Part shown: positions 60,581 to 60,674 of the stretch, in pieces
Layout of the letters: every line of letters starts with the position of its first letter
Position numbering within the stretch: position 1 is the stretch's first letter
Origin: an uncultured Corynebacterium sp.
GTDB taxonomy: Bacteria > Actinomycetota > Actinomycetes > Mycobacteriales > Mycobacteriaceae
Direction of reading: 5' to 3'
DNA: 60,674 bases
Assembly: GCA_946220775.1 (NCBI GenBank)
Contig: CAMIFC010000008.1
Coordinates: forward strand, 1 to 60,674
The notes under the pieces: model-generated
What the model saw: only the letters and a program-made list of their open reading frames with translations
The model's database searches: none
What the model was told of the DNA's origin: nothing
Translations under genes and position numbers: made by a program

Positions 60581-60674
60581 GGGTGGTTTCCCACGGAGGG
60601 AGCCGCCCCGCATCGCCCTAAACGGGGTAAGTGTTAAATTCCCTCGTCGAAAACCTAGTTGCATCGCCCAACAT
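60581..60674. repeat. Direct repeat copy B with palindromic element copy 3 (cut by window end)
   Basis: Second copy of the 94-nt repeat; the third palindromic element starts at 60632 and its right arm lies beyond the window. The array may continue. Confidence 0.88.

Overview
The window is a dense, moderately GC-rich stretch of an actinobacterial chromosome, almost certainly a Corynebacterium. The evidence is: the tmRNA tag AENTQRDYALAA; the block dinG-pncB / clpS-DUF2017-S58 peptidase-rhomboid-murI-metallohydrolase-rph-rdgB, which matches mycobacterial and corynebacterial gene order; class Ib ribonucleotide reductase genes; an LpqH-like lipoprotein; several probable leaderless genes; and LemA-DUF3137, AbgT and PutA of corynebacterial type. 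I see no transposase, integrase, phage gene, rRNA or CRISPR array. The species cannot be fixed from the sequence alone.

Layout. 1-4 kb: end of a flavin reductase-like gene, a copper chaperone behind a CsoR-type operator, a phytoene/squalene synthase family gene, and an L,D-transpeptidase lipoprotein. 4-10 kb: tRNA-Lys, a luciferase-like oxidoreductase, an AbrB-type membrane protein, a Bcp peroxiredoxin, tRNA-Leu and the RNA ligase RtcB. 10-19 kb: an M20 amidohydrolase, then the minus-strand clpS-to-rdgB housekeeping operon facing pncB. 19-25 kb: dinG, an acyl-CoA ligase, a PTH2-like protein and serB. 25-34 kb: ctaD and the nrd genes nrdH / MFS-nrdI-nrdE / nrdF, with an MFS exporter gene inside the cluster, then rpmJ. 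34-42 kb: nadE, a VKOR-DCC thiol redox pair, a divergent CueP/copper ATPase pair, LemA-DUF3137, tRNA-Ala and a DsbA-like protein. 42-49 kb: an AGCS symporter, an LpqH-like lipoprotein, a second acyl-CoA ligase, and a lipoprotein / ECF sigma / CU044_5270-like unit. 49-54 kb: a GIY-YIG protein, tmRNA, an unrecognised membrane protein with a Pro-Trp repeat, smpB, ftsX and ftsE. 54-60.7 kb: an AbgT-type transporter, putA and a repeat-rich right end.

How genes connect. CopZ, CueP and the P1B ATPase lie at two loci with matching operators and matching -10 sequences, so they look like one copper-responsive regulon. VKOR, DCC and the CPHC protein form an envelope disulfide system. The nrdH promoter has a pair of NrdR boxes and, about 80 bp further upstream, a phased row of DnaA boxes, suggesting that dNTP synthesis is tied to replication initiation.

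The least explained structure is not a protein. The octamer GGACGCCA, usually with a T-rich tract before it and often CCC after it, occurs 39 times by my manual count on both strands, inside and between genes, roughly ten times more often than expected. A ~69 bp near-perfect palindromic element is present at 4.4 kb and twice at the right end, where it sits in an exact 300-bp direct repeat next to a 22-bp minisatellite. These repeats, the DnaA array and the membrane protein between smpB and ssrA are the best leads for something new.
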